A stretch of 37,927 nucleotides of DNA from Microvirga arabica (GTDB lineage: Bacteria; Pseudomonadota; Alphaproteobacteria; Rhizobiales; Beijerinckiaceae), in contig NZ_JAFBID010000063.1 of the NCBI RefSeq assembly GCF_016811235.1, positions 1-37,927 of the forward strand, read 5' to 3'. How positions within the stretch are numbered: the first letter of the stretch is position 1; every line of letters starts with the position of its first letter. This document shows, in pieces, positions 37,153 through 37,927 of the stretch. Below the pieces are notes generated by a model, which was given only the letters and a program-made list of their open reading frames with translations, did not search any database and was not told where the DNA came from. The position numbers were made by a program, and so were the translations under genes.

Positions 37153-37927
37153 TCAGGCCGCAGCCTTCACGCTCTGGTCGCGCAGGCCAAGCAGATGGCA
37201 GATGGCATAGACCAAGTCGGCGCGGTTCATGGTGTAGAAGTGGAATTCGCTCACGCCGCGATCGACGAGGTCGATCACCTGCTCGGCGGCCACGGCTGCG
37301 GCCACGAGCTTGCGCGTCTCCACATCGTTCTCAAGGCCGTCGAAACGGGCCGCGAGCCAGGCGGGAACGCTCGCGCCAGTCTTCGAGGCGAAGTTTGCCG
37401 TCTGCTTGAAGTTCTGCACCGGCACGATGCCGGGCACGATCGGGATGTTTATGCCGCGGGCATGCACGCGATCGAGAAAGCGGAAGTAGTGATCGTTGTC
37501 GAAGAAGAACTGCGTGATGGCGCGATCCGCACCGCAATCCACCTTGGCCTGAAGCGCATCGATATCCGCATCCAGCGACGATGCTTCGGGATGCTTCTCC
37601 GGATAAGCCGAGACGGAGACCTCGAAATCGCCGATGGCCTTGATGCCGGCAACAAGATCGCAGGTCTGCTGGTAGCCGCCCGGATGGGGCTCATAGGCCG
37701 TGCCGATGCCGCTGACCGGATCGCCGCGCAGAGCCACGATGTGACGCACGCCTGCATCCCAGTAGGACCGCACGACATCATCCACTTCGTCCTTCGTGGC
37801 GGCCACGCAGGTGAGATGCGCAGCTGGCCTCAGGTCCGTTTCCTGCACGGGACGGGAGACCGTGGCGTGCGTGCGCTCACGGGTCGAGCCTCCAGCGCCG
37901 TAAGTCACGGAGACGAACTGCGGATTG
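37153..37927 (-). CDS. metF: Methylenetetrahydrofolate reductase MetF (5' end outside window)
   Basis: MetF is the FAD enzyme that reduces 5,10-methylene-THF to 5-methyl-THF, the methyl donor for MetH. The frame runs off the right edge of the window. The visible codons begin NPQFVSVTYGAGGSTRERT, a conserved internal motif, so the apparent GTG start near 37908 is not real and roughly 40 residues are missing. Other family motifs are HLTCVAATKDEVD, GVRHIVALRGDP, GADRAITQFFFDNDHYFRF and PGIVPVQNF. Its position directly upstream of metH fits a methionine operon. Confidence 0.95.
   Translation of the reverse strand, partial: NPQFVSVTYGAGGSTRERTHATVSRPVQETDLRPAAHLTCVAATKDEVDDVVRSYWDAGVRHIVALRGDPVSGIGTAYEPHPGGYQQTCDLVAGIKAIGDFEVSVSAYPEKHPEASSLDADIDALQAKVDCGADRAITQFFFDNDHYFRFLDRVHARGINIPIVPGIVPVQNFKQTANFASKTGASVPAWLAARFDGLENDVETRKLVAAAVAAEQVIDLVDRGVSEFHFYTMNRADLVYAICHLLGLRDQSVKAAA

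Overview
This window comes from a GC-rich alphaproteobacterium, most likely of the order Hyphomicrobiales (Rhizobiales). A Methylobacteriaceae/Microvirga-type genome is a reasonable guess but is not proven. The evidence is the complete alphaproteobacterial-style division and cell-wall (dcw) cluster, the long proline/alanine-rich FtsZ linker, a type A RNase P RNA, and several palindromic intergenic repeats of kinds common in that order.

Layout. Positions 1-662 hold no gene I can recognise but carry three stacked palindromic repeats. A plus-strand SDR/epimerase-like gene follows (663-1700). From 26117 down to 3288 the minus strand carries one near-continuous block: mraZ, rsmH, ftsL, ftsI, murE, murF, mraY, murD, ftsW, murG, murC, murB, ddl, ftsQ, ftsA, ftsZ, lpxC, bamD, recN. 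A secreted M28 peptidase lies beyond recN. The cytoplasmic steps of peptidoglycan precursor synthesis (MurB-F, Ddl), the lipid steps (MraY, MurG), polymerisation and crosslinking (FtsW, FtsI) and the divisome core (FtsZ, FtsA, FtsQ, FtsL) are thus encoded together. They are followed by the first committed lipid A enzyme (LpxC) and an outer-membrane assembly lipoprotein (BamD). Most junctions are 4-nt ATGA overlaps or gaps of 5 nt or less. The real breaks are murB-ddl (50 nt), ftsA-ftsZ, ftsZ-lpxC and lpxC-bamD. A terminator-like hairpin lies just after ftsZ.

Upstream of mraZ, TGGG-type boxes repeat every 10 bp across a candidate promoter, which looks like a MraZ autoregulatory operator. Behind it is rnpB (RNase P RNA) with its own promoter, then a periplasmic lytic transglycosylase gene.

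From 27989 to 33329 the plus strand carries a small glycine-zipper lipoprotein, a DjlA-like J-domain co-chaperone, an AmiD-like amidase, and a MacA/MacB-type export system. The macA-like gene is interrupted by one in-frame amber codon. The right end holds, on the minus strand, metF (cut by the window edge) and metH, the last two steps of folate-dependent methionine synthesis.

Most of the window is conserved housekeeping DNA, and I see no convincing new multi-gene system. The best leads are the macA amber codon, the candidate MraZ operator, and a hairpin repeat family whose first three bases supply the stop codon of two unrelated genes.
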